Assembly: GCA_031425525.1 (NCBI GenBank) | Contig: JANPJM010000084.1 | Location: 1-64,000, forward strand | DNA: 64,000 bases | Source: JANNMJ01 sp031425525 | GTDB taxonomy: Bacteria; Bacteroidota; Bacteroidia; Cytophagales; Hymenobacteraceae | Reading direction: 5' to 3' | Part shown: piece by piece, positions 25,922 through 34,162 of the stretch | Numbering within the stretch: position 1 is the stretch's first letter | Layout: every line of letters begins with the position of its first letter | Program-made: the position numbers and the translations under genes | The notes under the pieces: generated by a model | The model's database searches: none | The model's input: only the letters and a program-made list of their open reading frames with translations | Told to the model about the DNA's origin: nothing

Positions 25922-27022
25922 TTATAGCTCTTCGGAACGCGGTGCGGCCGTTCCGACTTCTTCTGCTTCTTCTGTTTCTGCAACCGCCGCCGGGGCCGAT
26001 ACGGCCATCGTCGCCGCGAGCGCGGGCGCGGCCACGAACGCCACCGGTTCCAACTCGGCCGCGCCGAACGCATCGGCTTCGGGCGGCGCGGCCAACGCGT
26101 CGGCCAAACGCAGTTCCAGCTCGCGGATGCGGCCTTTCAACTCATCGACCTCATCGGCGAGCAGCTCGAAACGCAGCTCCACGGCCCGGTGGCGGGCCTC
26201 CTCGGCGAGGGTCGGCGGGAGATGGTCGTCGGGGGCGACGGGTACGGCAAGTGTCTCACCTTCAAACGGCCGCGGGGTTTGCGCCCGCAACGCCGGCACC
26301 ACCACGAACAGCAAGTACGCCACCCCGCCCGCCGCGCCCAGCGCCAGCAGCAGCGTGAGCGTAGCGCGCCAGCCGCCCCCGGCAGCGGGCGCCGGGCCGG
26401 TAGCAGGCGCCACCGCATCGGGCGTAGGCGTAGCCGTCTGGTTGAGGGCATCAACCTGCGCTTCCGAGGCATCGGCGGGCGACTCGTCGGCGTCGCGCGC
26501 GTCGTCTTCATCGATGGTGGCCCCGGCGAGGGTATCGGGCTGGCGCGCCTCCCCGATGTCCTCCCCCGACGCATCATACTGCGCCACAGCTTGCTTGATG
26601 GTGCCTTCGAGCTTGCGAATCAGCGCCGCGCGGTCTTCGCGCCGGGCCGCTTTGGCGAGGAAGAACTCGAAGTTGGCATCGAGCAGAATACCGCGCAACC
26701 CCTTCTCAAACGCCGCCAGCGTAGCCGGGCCGTTGCCGAAGCGGCCTTTGTACTTCTCGGCTTCGTCGTTGTAGTTCAGAAACAGCTTCTCGAACCCGGC
26801 ATCGCCGTTGAAATCCTTGAACGCGCGGCGGTCGGCGCGGGTCAGCAGTCCGGCGGGGAATTTCTTGCGCGCAAAGCGGGCATCGTACACGCCCTCCATC
26901 GTCTGCAAATTGAGCCGATCAACCGTGCGGTCGAAGAGGGCTTTGTTGGCGGCGGCATCAGCGGCAAGAGCAGGCACCCACCCACTCAGCAACAACAGCA
27001 GGAAAACGACAAAAGAACGCAT
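25922..27022 (-). CDS. exported single-span membrane protein with coiled coil
   Basis: A 366-aa protein of unknown function. It has a signal peptide (MRSFVVFLLLLLSGWVPALA), then a helical periplasmic domain of ~140 residues (RKKFPAGLLTRADRRAFKDF...). An acidic, Ala/Pro-rich linker follows, one membrane segment (LTLLLALGAAGGVAYLLFVVV, ~225-245), a coiled coil (~275-315, VELRFELLADEVDELKGRIRELELRLADAL) and an Ala/Glu-rich tail. The start gives a normal signal peptide. A -7-like TACTTTGT lies ~40 nt before it, near 27060. The only contextual clue is its place upstream of dcd on the same strand, with 23 nt between. Confidence 0.8.
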   Translation of the reverse strand: MRSFVVFLLLLLSGWVPALAADAAANKALFDRTVDRLNLQTMEGVYDARFARKKFPAGLLTRADRRAFKDFNGDAGFEKLFLNYNDEAEKYKGRFGNGPATLAAFEKGLRGILLDANFEFFLAKAARREDRAALIRKLEGTIKQAVAQYDASGEDIGEARQPDTLAGATIDEDDARDADESPADASEAQVDALNQTATPTPDAVAPATGPAPAAGGGWRATLTLLLALGAAGGVAYLLFVVVPALRAQTPRPFEGETLAVPVAPDDHLPPTLAEEARHRAVELRFELLADEVDELKGRIRELELRLADALAAPPEADAFGAAELEPVAFVAAPALAATMAVSAPAAVAETEEAEEVGTAAPRSEEL

Positions 27023-27115
27023 CGCGGTAAGGGATTTTAGGGGGAAGCCAACCGTTCCACAAAGTAACGTTCCACAGATGATAGTGAGGTAACGGGAGCC
27101 AGCGCGCCAGCGCAG

Positions 27116-27330
27116 ATTCCCCTCCTGCGAGCGGCTTGCCGCGAAGTAGGAGGGGTGGCTGACCGAAGGTCAGCCGGGGTGGTCCCGCATAGTGCCCAGA
27201 GTGGCTGAGCTGATGCGGTTAGGCTGAGACAGTTGAGCTGGTGGCATTGGGGTGGCATCGCGGGGGACCACCCCGCCCCTTCGGGGTACCCCTCTTACTT
27301 CGCGCCGCTGGCGCTCGCAGGAGGGGAATT
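27116..27330. repeat. ~215-bp imperfect palindromic element
   Basis: Arms of ~73 bp (27116-27188 and 27260-27330) are imperfect complements. Outer ends ATTCCCCTCCTGCGAGCG / CGCTCGCAGGAGGGGAATT match well, and the inner GGGGTGGTCCC / GGGACCACCCC match exactly. No protein is encoded. It fills most of the 341-nt gap 27023-27363 between the exported protein gene and hemL. It looks like a folded, non-autonomous mobile element. Confidence 0.8.
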
Positions 27331-27363
27331 TTCGGGCTAACGTCTGCGCACCCTCCCTCACCC

Positions 27364-28662
27364 CTACCCCTCGTGCGCTTCCACCAGCGCCTCGCGGTTC
27401 GCCACCAGATACTGCTCGATCAACTCATCGGTCAGGGCCACGCTCACGAACAGCGCCTCGTATTGCGAGGGCGCCAGGTACACCCCACGTTTCAGCATCG
27501 CCTGGAAATAGCGCGCGAAGAGCGCCAAATCGCTGGTTTGGGCTGATGGGAAATCGTACACCCGTTTGGTGGTGAAGAAGATCGAGAACATCGACCCTAC
27601 CTGGTTGATCGTGTACGCCGGTAAGCCCAGCTCGTGCAGGTTGCGCTTCATCCCGCCCGTGATGCGGTCGGTGAGGCGGCTCAATTCGACGTACACCGCC
27701 GGGTGGTCGTGGAGGTAGCGCAGCATGGCGAGACCGGCGGCGGTGGCAATCGGGTTGCCCGACAGCGTGCCCGCCTGATAGACTTTGCCGACGGGCGCCA
27801 CGCAGTCCATAATGTCTTTTCGGCCGCCGTACGCCCCTACCGGCAGGCCGCCGCCGATGATTTTGCCGAGCGTCGTCATGTCGGGCACTACGCCGAACAG
27901 TTCCTGCACGCCGCCGGGCGCCAGGCGAAAACCGGTCATCACCTCATCGAAAATCAGCACGGCGCCGTGTTGCGTGCAGAGCGCGCGCAGCGTTTCGAGG
28001 AAGCCGGGGTCGGGCGAGACGAGGCCCATATTGCCCGCCACCGGCTCGACGATCACGGCCGCAATCTGGCCGGGGTTGGCATCGAACAACCGCCCGACAG
28101 CCGCCGCATCGTTGTACGGCGCCGTGAGCGTATCGAGCGCCGTACCGCGCGTAACGCCCGCCGAATCGGGCTCGCCGAAAGTGGCCGCGCCGGAGCCCGC
28201 CGCGATCAGAAACGCGTCGGCGTGGCCGTGGTAGCAGCCTTCGAACTTGATGAATTTCTCGCGGCCCGTGTACCCGCGCGCCGCCCGGATGGCGCTCATG
28301 CACGCCTCCGTGCCCGATGAGGTGAGGCGCACCTTCTCGACGCTCGGCACCATCGTCGCGATCAGCTCGGCCATCTCGACCTCGCGCCGCGTGGGCGCCC
28401 CGAACGACAGCGACGCCGGCAGCGCCGCGCGCACGGCGGTCTCCACGATTTCCGGGGCGTGCCCCAGAATCATCGGCCCCCACGAGTTGATGAGGTCGAT
28501 ATACTCGTTGCCATCGACATCGCGCAGGAACGCGCCGCGCGCCGATTCCATAAACACCGGTTGCCCGCCGACCGCCCGAAACGCCCGCACCGGCGAATTG
28601 ACGCCGCCGGGGATGGACTGTTGCGCGCGCTGAAAAAGCTGTTGAGAGGTGGGGTGGGTCAT
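27364..28662 (-). CDS. hemL: glutamate-1-semialdehyde 2,1-aminomutase
   Basis: A PLP enzyme forming 5-aminolevulinate from glutamate-1-semialdehyde (C5 heme pathway). The 432-aa protein has SIPGGVNSPVRAF at 17-29, the GSGxx substrate/PLP region SSGTEACMSAIRAARGYTGR, YHGHAD, the VEPVAGNMG segment, IFDEVMTGFR and the PLP lysine K267 in TLGKIIGGGLPVGAYGG. ATG 28662 (MTHPTSQQLFQ) is chosen over an upstream start because it gives the normal N-terminus, and a -7-like TACTTTTT ends 4 nt before it. Other hem genes are not adjacent. Confidence 0.96.
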   Translation of the reverse strand: MTHPTSQQLFQRAQQSIPGGVNSPVRAFRAVGGQPVFMESARGAFLRDVDGNEYIDLINSWGPMILGHAPEIVETAVRAALPASLSFGAPTRREVEMAELIATMVPSVEKVRLTSSGTEACMSAIRAARGYTGREKFIKFEGCYHGHADAFLIAAGSGAATFGEPDSAGVTRGTALDTLTAPYNDAAAVGRLFDANPGQIAAVIVEPVAGNMGLVSPDPGFLETLRALCTQHGAVLIFDEVMTGFRLAPGGVQELFGVVPDMTTLGKIIGGGLPVGAYGGRKDIMDCVAPVGKVYQAGTLSGNPIATAAGLAMLRYLHDHPAVYVELSRLTDRITGGMKRNLHELGLPAYTINQVGSMFSIFFTTKRVYDFPSAQTSDLALFARYFQAMLKRGVYLAPSQYEALFVSVALTDELIEQYLVANREALVEAHEG

Positions 28663-28749
28663 CAGAAAAAAGTAGCGTGGTTTGCGGGTAAACCGCATCG
28701 CGGCCGCATCGGCTGCAAAGAAACGGCTCCCTCCGCGCCTGTGCCTTTT

Positions 28750-29091
28750 TTACGCCACCACAATGCCCGTGCGCTTGATGGTTTCGATGAACGGGTCGCC
28801 GGCCTCGTTGGCGAAGCGCCGGGTGCTGAAGGTGTGGGGTGCGATGTCGGCGTACTTCCACAGGAGGTGGGTGAAGGGCCGAATGTTTTTGTACCCTGCG
28901 TTGATAAACTGGTCCGCCACGATGGCCACATCTACGTCTGACCACTGATGCGGCGTCCCGTGCGCGCACGAGCCGAACAGAATGATCTGCCGCACCGGAA
29001 TTAACGCCCGCAATTCTTCGGCGAAGCGCCCGACAATATTCAGGGCAGCTTCGCGAGTAAGAAGTGTCGGAGTGAGTTGGTGCGGTTCCAT
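28750..29091 (-). CDS. MNT-type nucleotidyltransferase domain protein
   Basis: A 113-aa minimal nucleotidyltransferase. The motif GSCAHGTPHQWSDVDVAIV at ~41-59 matches GSxxxG...SDxDL, with both Asp metal ligands present. Such proteins can be the antitoxin (MntA) of HEPN-MNT toxin-antitoxin pairs, AMPylating the HEPN partner. No HEPN gene is next to it: the neighbours are hemL and a membrane protein. It may therefore be an orphan or a relic. The start at 29091 (MEPHQLTP) fits the domain; an upstream start would overlap the opposite gene's promoter. Confidence 0.8.
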   Translation of the reverse strand: MEPHQLTPTLLTREAALNIVGRFAEELRALIPVRQIILFGSCAHGTPHQWSDVDVAIVADQFINAGYKNIRPFTHLLWKYADIAPHTFSTRRFANEAGDPFIETIKRTGIVVA

Positions 29092-29148
29092 AATGGGTGA
29101 GCCTGAGCGGCCATCAGTTGACTGCAATAGCGTGACGATCATTCAGCA

Positions 29149-29156
29149 TATCTTTG
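29149..29156 (+). promoter_or_regulatory. -7 element TATCTTTG
   Basis: An exact TAnnTTTG match, 18 nt before ATG 29175. It supports that start over a TTG at 29154, which overlaps the element. Confidence 0.5.
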
Positions 29157-29174
29157 ACTCAAGACACCAGAGTT

Positions 29175-29762
29175 ATGATCAAGCCAGACGACCAGCAACA
29201 GCAAGAATCTACTTACGAACTTTACAAACTGTACCGGTCGTATATTGAACACGAAGATGACCTGATTAATCAGCGCATTAGTGCTTTGCTCACCGTTCAA
29301 TCTTTTCTAATCGGCACGTACGGTTTTTCGTACCAAAAAAGATTTGAAATCGCTGTTAATTTAGCAAAAGACAACATATTGGCAGACAGGCGCGCGCAGA
29401 CTGAGACCCAGGCTATCCCAAAGACTGTCAACCACGCGGCTATCGAGCGCAGCCAACATCAATTTGATATATTCTTGCTTAGTCTTGCGTTTATAGGTGC
29501 AGTAACGGCTTGGCTTGCGTCGCGCTCAATCACGCATGCGCACAACGCTATTCTATCTCTTTACACCAAGTGGAGAGACCTAGCGTGCTTAAATCGGCAT
29601 AGCAATCATCTCCCTGTTATTATAGGAGGGGGTGATGAGAAAGCGGCAGGTAGCGGCCTAAATTTTTCTCGAACCCTACCACCCATACTTCTCATCCTGT
29701 GGGTTCTTGCGGCGCTTGCAACATTAATTGAGCTGAAAATTCAGGTTTCTTTTATGAAATAA
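29175..29762 (+). CDS. small polytopic membrane protein, AT-rich
   Basis: A 195-aa protein of unknown function. A charged N-terminal helix (ELYKLYRSYIEHEDDLINQRISALL) leads into membrane segments near residues ~37-55, ~105-122 and ~168-188 (PPILLILWVLAALATLIEL). The pattern of an N-terminal helix with HEDxLxNQR before the first span is seen in small bacterial inner-membrane proteins of unknown role; RipA-like octameric membrane proteins are one possibility. The gene is clearly more AT-rich than its neighbours, which suggests recent acquisition, perhaps together with the nucleotidyltransferase gene beside it. Confidence 0.75.
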   Translation: MIKPDDQQQQESTYELYKLYRSYIEHEDDLINQRISALLTVQSFLIGTYGFSYQKRFEIAVNLAKDNILADRRAQTETQAIPKTVNHAAIERSQHQFDIFLLSLAFIGAVTAWLASRSITHAHNAILSLYTKWRDLACLNRHSNHLPVIIGGGDEKAAGSGLNFSRTLPPILLILWVLAALATLIELKIQVSFMK

Positions 29763-29839
29763 GGGTGCTTTTTTAAGTCTTAGACTACAACCGCCTTATT
29801 TTTTGGCAGCATTCTACCCCTAATCTGCACCTATCGACC

Positions 29840-30082
29840 AGCAGACTCCTGCCACCCACCTTACTCCAGCCTCCACGGCCCGGCAGAGCTCTGCCACCCA
29901 CCCCGCCCAAGCCCCGACCACCCGGCAGACGTCTGCCAACCAGCCCGCCCCAGCCCCGAATGCCCGGCAGAGTTCTGCCACCCACCCCCGCCCAGCCCCA
30001 AGCGCTTGGCAGAGTTCTGCCAACCAGCCCGGCCGTTACCGGAGAGCCTGGCAGAGTTCTGCCAAGCTCTCCGGTAACGGCC
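29840..30082. repeat. 42-bp tandem palindromic array (array 2, six units)
   Basis: The core GCAGA..TCTGC recurs at 29841, 29883, 29925, 29967, 30009 and 30051, five exact 42-bp steps. The core (GGCAGAGTTCTGCC type) is palindromic; the linker is C-rich and partly conserved (CCAGCCC-CCCAGCCCC). The last unit is embedded in a 52-bp palindrome, 30031-30082 (GGCCGTTACCGGAGAGC...GCTCTCCGGTAACGGCC), with one mismatched pair. It lies between converging genes, 55 nt from the stop of the 30138 gene, in the 375-nt gap 29763-30137. Translations show 14-residue repeats (GWQNSA...) in several frames, which I do not regard as genes. Confidence 0.93.
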
Positions 30083-30137
30083 GGACACGGAAACAGAGAA
30101 TTTTCAGGCGTCTTCGCCTAGCCAAAATACAATTCGG

Positions 30138-30848
30138 CTAGCCGGCGGGGTGCGCGAAGGGCAGCGAAGCGAGGTTATCGTCTTCCTCCGGCTTCCCGGT
30201 GGATTGCGGGAAGGGGAAATAGGCGTAGCCGGCTTCGGGCTGGAGGTAATGCTTCTGCTGCACACCCGCGTAGGCGAAGTAGAGGCCGTCGCAGACGTGC
30301 ACCTCTTGCTCGTCGATGGCGGCGGAGGCTTTGCGCTGATCGCCGGTTTCGACGGTTCGGCCCTCGACGGCGTCCTTGATGCGCTGCTTCCAGGTGGTAG
30401 CCTCGCTGGCGGGCACCTTGGTTTGGGCGCCGTAGGTGGCAGTGATCCGGTCGAGGTAGTAGGTGGCGCGACCGAGGATGTTGGTGGTGTCGGCTTGGTA
30501 CAACGTATCCATCCCGCCGGGGAAAATATCGATGCGCTCGGTCTGGGCGCGGTCGGGGAAGGCGGGGAATACTTTGGTGGTGTTGGTAAGCCGGGCGTAT
30601 TGCAAAAACTCGCGCACTACTTTTTTGAGCGAAGCGGCGGTGGCCGACCGGCCGCGCGTCCCCTGCTGGTCGTGGCGGGCGCGCAACTCCTGCACGAGCG
30701 GTTCGAGGAGGGCGATTTCGGCGGCGAACGCGACGGCTTCGCGCTGGAGGTTGGCGAGGGTGGCTTCGGCGAAGGCGAGGAACTCGTCGTCGGACAGGCT
30801 GGCGGCCAGGGCGTCGAAAAAGTTGACGAAATAGGTCTTGTTGGTCAT
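30138..30848 (-). CDS. 236-aa hypothetical protein, array-associated family (member B)
   Basis: No known family recognised. Exactly as long (236 aa) as the protein at 21711-22421 and alignable with it. IFPGGMDTLYQADTTN (108-123) corresponds to FYPDKLSGLTQATKK, the L125-x-R-x-T-x-Y131 pattern is shared, and EVHVCDGLY (182-190) corresponds to EVHCAALY. The N-terminal ~85 residues are predicted helical (DDEFLAFAEATLANLQREAVAF...). ATG 30848 (MTNKTYFVNFFDALAASL) was chosen since upstream codons look untranslated. It is followed on its own strand by a long palindrome and array 2, mirroring locus A. Role unknown. Confidence 0.82.
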   Translation of the reverse strand: MTNKTYFVNFFDALAASLSDDEFLAFAEATLANLQREAVAFAAEIALLEPLVQELRARHDQQGTRGRSATAASLKKVVREFLQYARLTNTTKVFPAFPDRAQTERIDIFPGGMDTLYQADTTNILGRATYYLDRITATYGAQTKVPASEATTWKQRIKDAVEGRTVETGDQRKASAAIDEQEVHVCDGLYFAYAGVQQKHYLQPEAGYAYFPFPQSTGKPEEDDNLASLPFAHPAG

Positions 30849-30948
30849 GGCTACAGGGAAAAAGGGTGATTGCCGGGCCGAAGGTATACCGGGCAGCGAC
30901 ATATAGCCGTCGCCCTGCAACCACCCGCCCTCCCACCCCGCCCCTCCC

Positions 30949-32490
30949 CTACTTAACCACCTCCACCAACCTATTCGTGAGCCGCAGCACGCTCACCCCC
31001 TGATTATCACGCGCCCCGCCGGGGTAGCCCAGCGCCGGCGACAGCGGCCCCGGTTGCAGCCCGCGCTTGGCTAGCCCGGCCGCGAGGCCCGCGCCGCCCG
31101 GCCGCACCAGCGGCCCGAAGGTGAAGAGCAGTTCGAACCCGGCGCGGGCAAACTCGCTGGGGGGCACGCCGTAGCGCGCCTGCCAGGTGCGCCGAAACTG
31201 GCGGCTCGCGGGGGCGATGGCGTCGCGGTAGGTGGGCGCCAGAAAGTAAAACTCGCGGTCGGTGAACTGGTCGAGGCTCAGTTCAGGCATTTCGAGCCAC
31301 GCGGCGGGCGCCAGAATCGGCAGCCGCCGATTGTCGCGCTCCAGCCGGCCGCACACCTGCTGGGCGGCGTTCTTTTCTTCGGAAGCCACCACCAGCACGC
31401 CCGTTTCGAGCGAATCGAGCGCCAAGGCATTGACCTTTTCGGTCATTTTGGTGCGGTAGGTCTGCGACGAGATCGTTTCCTCATCGCTGATTTTGCCGCC
31501 CAACGCTTCGTACGCCGTCCGAAATTCGGCGGCAAACGCGGCGTCATCCTTCGTGTCCTCGACGAGCAAAACGGCCGTTTTCGGCTCGAAGCGCGCGTAC
31601 GCCAGCGCGGCGGCGGTGCGGGCCTGCGTCTGCACGCTCGGCCGGAAGAGGTACAAGGTGGGATTGTCCGCGAGCAGCGCGCCATCCTCCGACAGCGGGT
31701 TCACGACGGGCGTTTGGCGCGCGGCGGCCTCGCGCGCCACCAACCGGCTGGGCGCCTTGTAAATCGGTCCCACGATCAACTGCACCCCGCTCAAGTCGGG
31801 CCTAGCGAGGAGCGCTTTGGTCGCCACCGTGTCGTTGCCGAGATCAAAAGCGCGCAAATCGACGGGCGTACCGAGGGCCGTGAGCGAATCGGCCGCCAGG
31901 CGCAGCCCGGCGTACAGCTCCTGCCCAAATTGCGAGCGGCGCGGGTCGCTGTCGTCGAGGCCGAGCGGCAGCAGAGCGGCCACCCGGATCGGCGCGTTGG
32001 CGGCGCCTTCGGTGGTGCGCCCGCCGAAACCCAGACGAATCATCAGCGCATTTACTTCGGCCACCAATTCGCCATCCGGCATTTCGTTGAGAATGGTGCG
32101 CGCGCGGTCGGGCTCACCGAGGGCTTCCGCCAGCTGGGCTTGCAGCAGAATCACGTCGGGGATGCCCGCCCACTTGGGTTGCGCGGTGCGCAAGCGGCGC
32201 AAGAGCGGTTCAGCTTCCCGCGCCCGCGAATCGCGCAGCGCCGCCACGGCCCACAGGTAGGTGGCGGCGTTGGTCAGCGGCCCCGGTTTGAGCGTGTTGC
32301 CGATGGTGAGCGTTTGCAGTTCGGCGAGGGCAAACCGGTATTTACCGGCCGCCATCAGGGTTTTGGCGCGCTCATAGCGCGCGGTTTCGGTGCCAATGGC
32401 GGCCTTCGGCGGTGGTTCGGGCACGCCGGTTTGCGCCGCCACCGACCCGCCCGACAGCAGCAGCGCGAGCAGCAAAACTCGAAACATCAT
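30949..32490 (-). CDS. LpoA-like protein: TPR region plus type 1 periplasmic-binding fold
   Basis: A 513-aa exported protein with a signal peptide (MMFRVLLLALLLSGGSVAAQ). Residues ~30-150 are helical, TPR-like (YERAKTLMAAGKYRFALAELQTL). From ~165 there is a Leu/Ile/Val-binding-protein fold (IRVAALLPLGLDDSDPRRSQFGQELYAGLRLAADSL, QLIVGPIYKAPSRLVAREAA, KTAVLLVEDTKDDAAFAAEF). The layout equals penicillin-binding-protein activator LpoA or an orphan ABC receptor; no transporter genes are near. Its ATG overlaps the guaA stop (ATGA), so the two are translationally coupled. The start at 32490 uses the first of two adjacent ATGs. Confidence 0.82.
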   Translation of the reverse strand: MMFRVLLLALLLSGGSVAAQTGVPEPPPKAAIGTETARYERAKTLMAAGKYRFALAELQTLTIGNTLKPGPLTNAATYLWAVAALRDSRAREAEPLLRRLRTAQPKWAGIPDVILLQAQLAEALGEPDRARTILNEMPDGELVAEVNALMIRLGFGGRTTEGAANAPIRVAALLPLGLDDSDPRRSQFGQELYAGLRLAADSLTALGTPVDLRAFDLGNDTVATKALLARPDLSGVQLIVGPIYKAPSRLVAREAAARQTPVVNPLSEDGALLADNPTLYLFRPSVQTQARTAAALAYARFEPKTAVLLVEDTKDDAAFAAEFRTAYEALGGKISDEETISSQTYRTKMTEKVNALALDSLETGVLVVASEEKNAAQQVCGRLERDNRRLPILAPAAWLEMPELSLDQFTDREFYFLAPTYRDAIAPASRQFRRTWQARYGVPPSEFARAGFELLFTFGPLVRPGGAGLAAGLAKRGLQPGPLSPALGYPGGARDNQGVSVLRLTNRLVEVVK

Positions 32491-34019
32491 TCCCATTCGA
32501 TGGTGGCCGGGGGCTTGGAAGATATGTCGTACACGACGCGGTTTACGCCCTTCACCTGATTGATGATGGCGTTGGAAACGTCGGCGAGGAACTCGTACGG
32601 CAGGTGGGCCCAATCGGCCGTCATGCCGTCTACGCTGGTCACGGCGCGCAGGGCCACCACGCGCTCGTAGGTGCGTTCGTCGCCCATCACGCCCACCGTT
32701 TGCACGGGCAGCAGGATGGCGCCGGCCTGCCAGGTTTGGTCGTAGAGCCCGGCGCGGCGCAGGTGGTCGATGAAGATGCGGTCGGCGCGTTGCAGAATGT
32801 CCACTTTTTCGGGCGTCACTTCGCCCAAAATGCGGATGCCCAAGCCGGGGCCGGGGAACGGGTGGCGGTGCAGAATCAGCGGCGGCAAGCCCAATTCGGC
32901 GCCCACCCGGCGCACTTCATCCTTGAACAATGCGCGCAGCGGCTCCACCACTTTCAGGTGCATCCGGTCGGGCAGACCGCCCACGTTGTGGTGGCTTTTG
33001 ATGGTGACACTCGGCCCGTTGACCGACACCGACTCGATCACATCGGGGTAAATCGTGCCCTGCGCCAACCATTTGGCATCGGCCCCGATGCGGTGCGCCT
33101 CCCGGTCGAAGACCTCGATGAACGTGCGCCCGATGGCTTTGCGCTTGGCTTCCGGGTCAGTGTGACCGGCGAGGGCAGCGTAGAACTCCGCCCGCGCATC
33201 GACGCCCACCACGTTGAGCCCCAAATCCTGGTACGAGTGCAGCACGCCCGCAAATTCGTCGTGGCGCAACAGGCCGTTATCCACGAAGATGCACCGCAGT
33301 TTCGGGCCGATGGCGCGGTGCAGCAACAGCGCCGCCACGCTCGAATCGACGCCCCCGCTCAGCCCCAGCAGCACGGTATCGGCGCCGAGCCGGGCTTGCA
33401 GATCGGCGACGGTCTGATCGACGAAGTGCGCGGGCGTCCAGTCAGAAGCGCACCCGCAAATCCCGTGGACGAAGTTGGCCAACAGCACCTTGCCATCGGC
33501 CGAGTGCGTCACTTCCGGGTGAAACTGAATGCCCCACGTCGGCTGGCCCTCGATGCGGTACGCCGCCACCGGCACCGCTTCGGTACCGGCAATCAGGCGA
33601 AAACCGGCGGGCGCGCGCGTAATGGTATCGCCGTGCGACATCCACACCACCGACCCCGGCGCCATGCCCGCGAGCAGCGGGTCGGAGCCATCAATGGTTT
33701 CGAGCCGCGCCCGGCCGTACTCACGCGTCAGGGCGGGCGCCACCTCACCGCCCGCCTGGTGGGCCAGCAGTTGCGCCCCGTAACACACCCCCAGCACTGG
33801 AATCTGCCCCAGAATACCGCTCAAATCGGGCAGCGGCGCATCCGCCTGACGCACCGAACACGGCGACCCGCTCAGAATGACGCCCTTGATGTGCGGCCCC
33901 AGCGCCGGAATCTTGTTGAAGGGATGAATCTCGCAGTACACATTCAGCTCGCGTACGCGCCGCGCGATGAGCTGCGTGTATTGCGAGCCAAAATCGAGGA
34001 TAAGGAGCTGATCGGCCAT
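32487..34019 (-). CDS. guaA: GMP synthase (glutamine-hydrolysing)
   Basis: Converts XMP to GMP with ATP and glutamine. The 510-aa protein has the class I amidotransferase triad C79 (GVCYG), H168 and E170 (FHPEV), then the ATP pyrophosphatase P-loop SGGVDSS at 221-227, IFVDNGLLRHDE and the C-terminal dimerisation domain ending KPPATIEWE. ATG 34019 (MADQLLILDFGSQYTQLIARR) is canonical. A -7 TACCTTTG ends 9 nt before it. The next gene on the strand overlaps its stop by 4 nt. Confidence 0.97.
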   Translation of the reverse strand: MADQLLILDFGSQYTQLIARRVRELNVYCEIHPFNKIPALGPHIKGVILSGSPCSVRQADAPLPDLSGILGQIPVLGVCYGAQLLAHQAGGEVAPALTREYGRARLETIDGSDPLLAGMAPGSVVWMSHGDTITRAPAGFRLIAGTEAVPVAAYRIEGQPTWGIQFHPEVTHSADGKVLLANFVHGICGCASDWTPAHFVDQTVADLQARLGADTVLLGLSGGVDSSVAALLLHRAIGPKLRCIFVDNGLLRHDEFAGVLHSYQDLGLNVVGVDARAEFYAALAGHTDPEAKRKAIGRTFIEVFDREAHRIGADAKWLAQGTIYPDVIESVSVNGPSVTIKSHHNVGGLPDRMHLKVVEPLRALFKDEVRRVGAELGLPPLILHRHPFPGPGLGIRILGEVTPEKVDILQRADRIFIDHLRRAGLYDQTWQAGAILLPVQTVGVMGDERTYERVVALRAVTSVDGMTADWAHLPYEFLADVSNAIINQVKGVNRVVYDISSKPPATIEWE

Positions 34020-34028
34020 AGGTGGCCG

Positions 34029-34036
34029 CAAAGGTA
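34029..34036 (-). promoter_or_regulatory. -7 element TACCTTTG of guaA
   Basis: An exact TAnnTTTG match 9 nt before the guaA start. The predicted leader is only a few nucleotides. Confidence 0.55.
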
Positions 34037-34162
34037 GGCGGGCGGGTGTAGGCGGTAAGTGCTTGCCGACCTAAAACCTATTGGCTCCGTATGGCGTCTA
34101 CTTTCGCTATTCTCTGCACAGTAGACAGTGTTCTTGACCCGCTTCGTGCTATCTAAAATAGT

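Noticed and set aside
28750..29091. Complete HEPN-MNT toxin-antitoxin module
   Set aside because: No HEPN-domain gene (RxxxxH motif in a small helical protein) is adjacent on either strand.
29840..30082. CRISPR array
   Set aside because: The period is 42 bp with a ~16-bp palindromic core, and the intervening 26 bp are themselves partly conserved; there are no cas genes nearby. Real CRISPR arrays have longer identical repeats and unrelated spacers.
29861..30088. Gene for a 14-residue-repeat protein (GWQNSA repeats, minus strand)
   Set aside because: 42 is a multiple of 3, so every frame of the array that lacks a stop shows 14-residue repeats. Several frames are open and none has a start context or flanking domain.
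32412..34037. 541-codon open frame antisense to guaA
   Set aside because: Same reason: composition typical of a shadow frame, no recognisable domain, and guaA is complete on the other strand.
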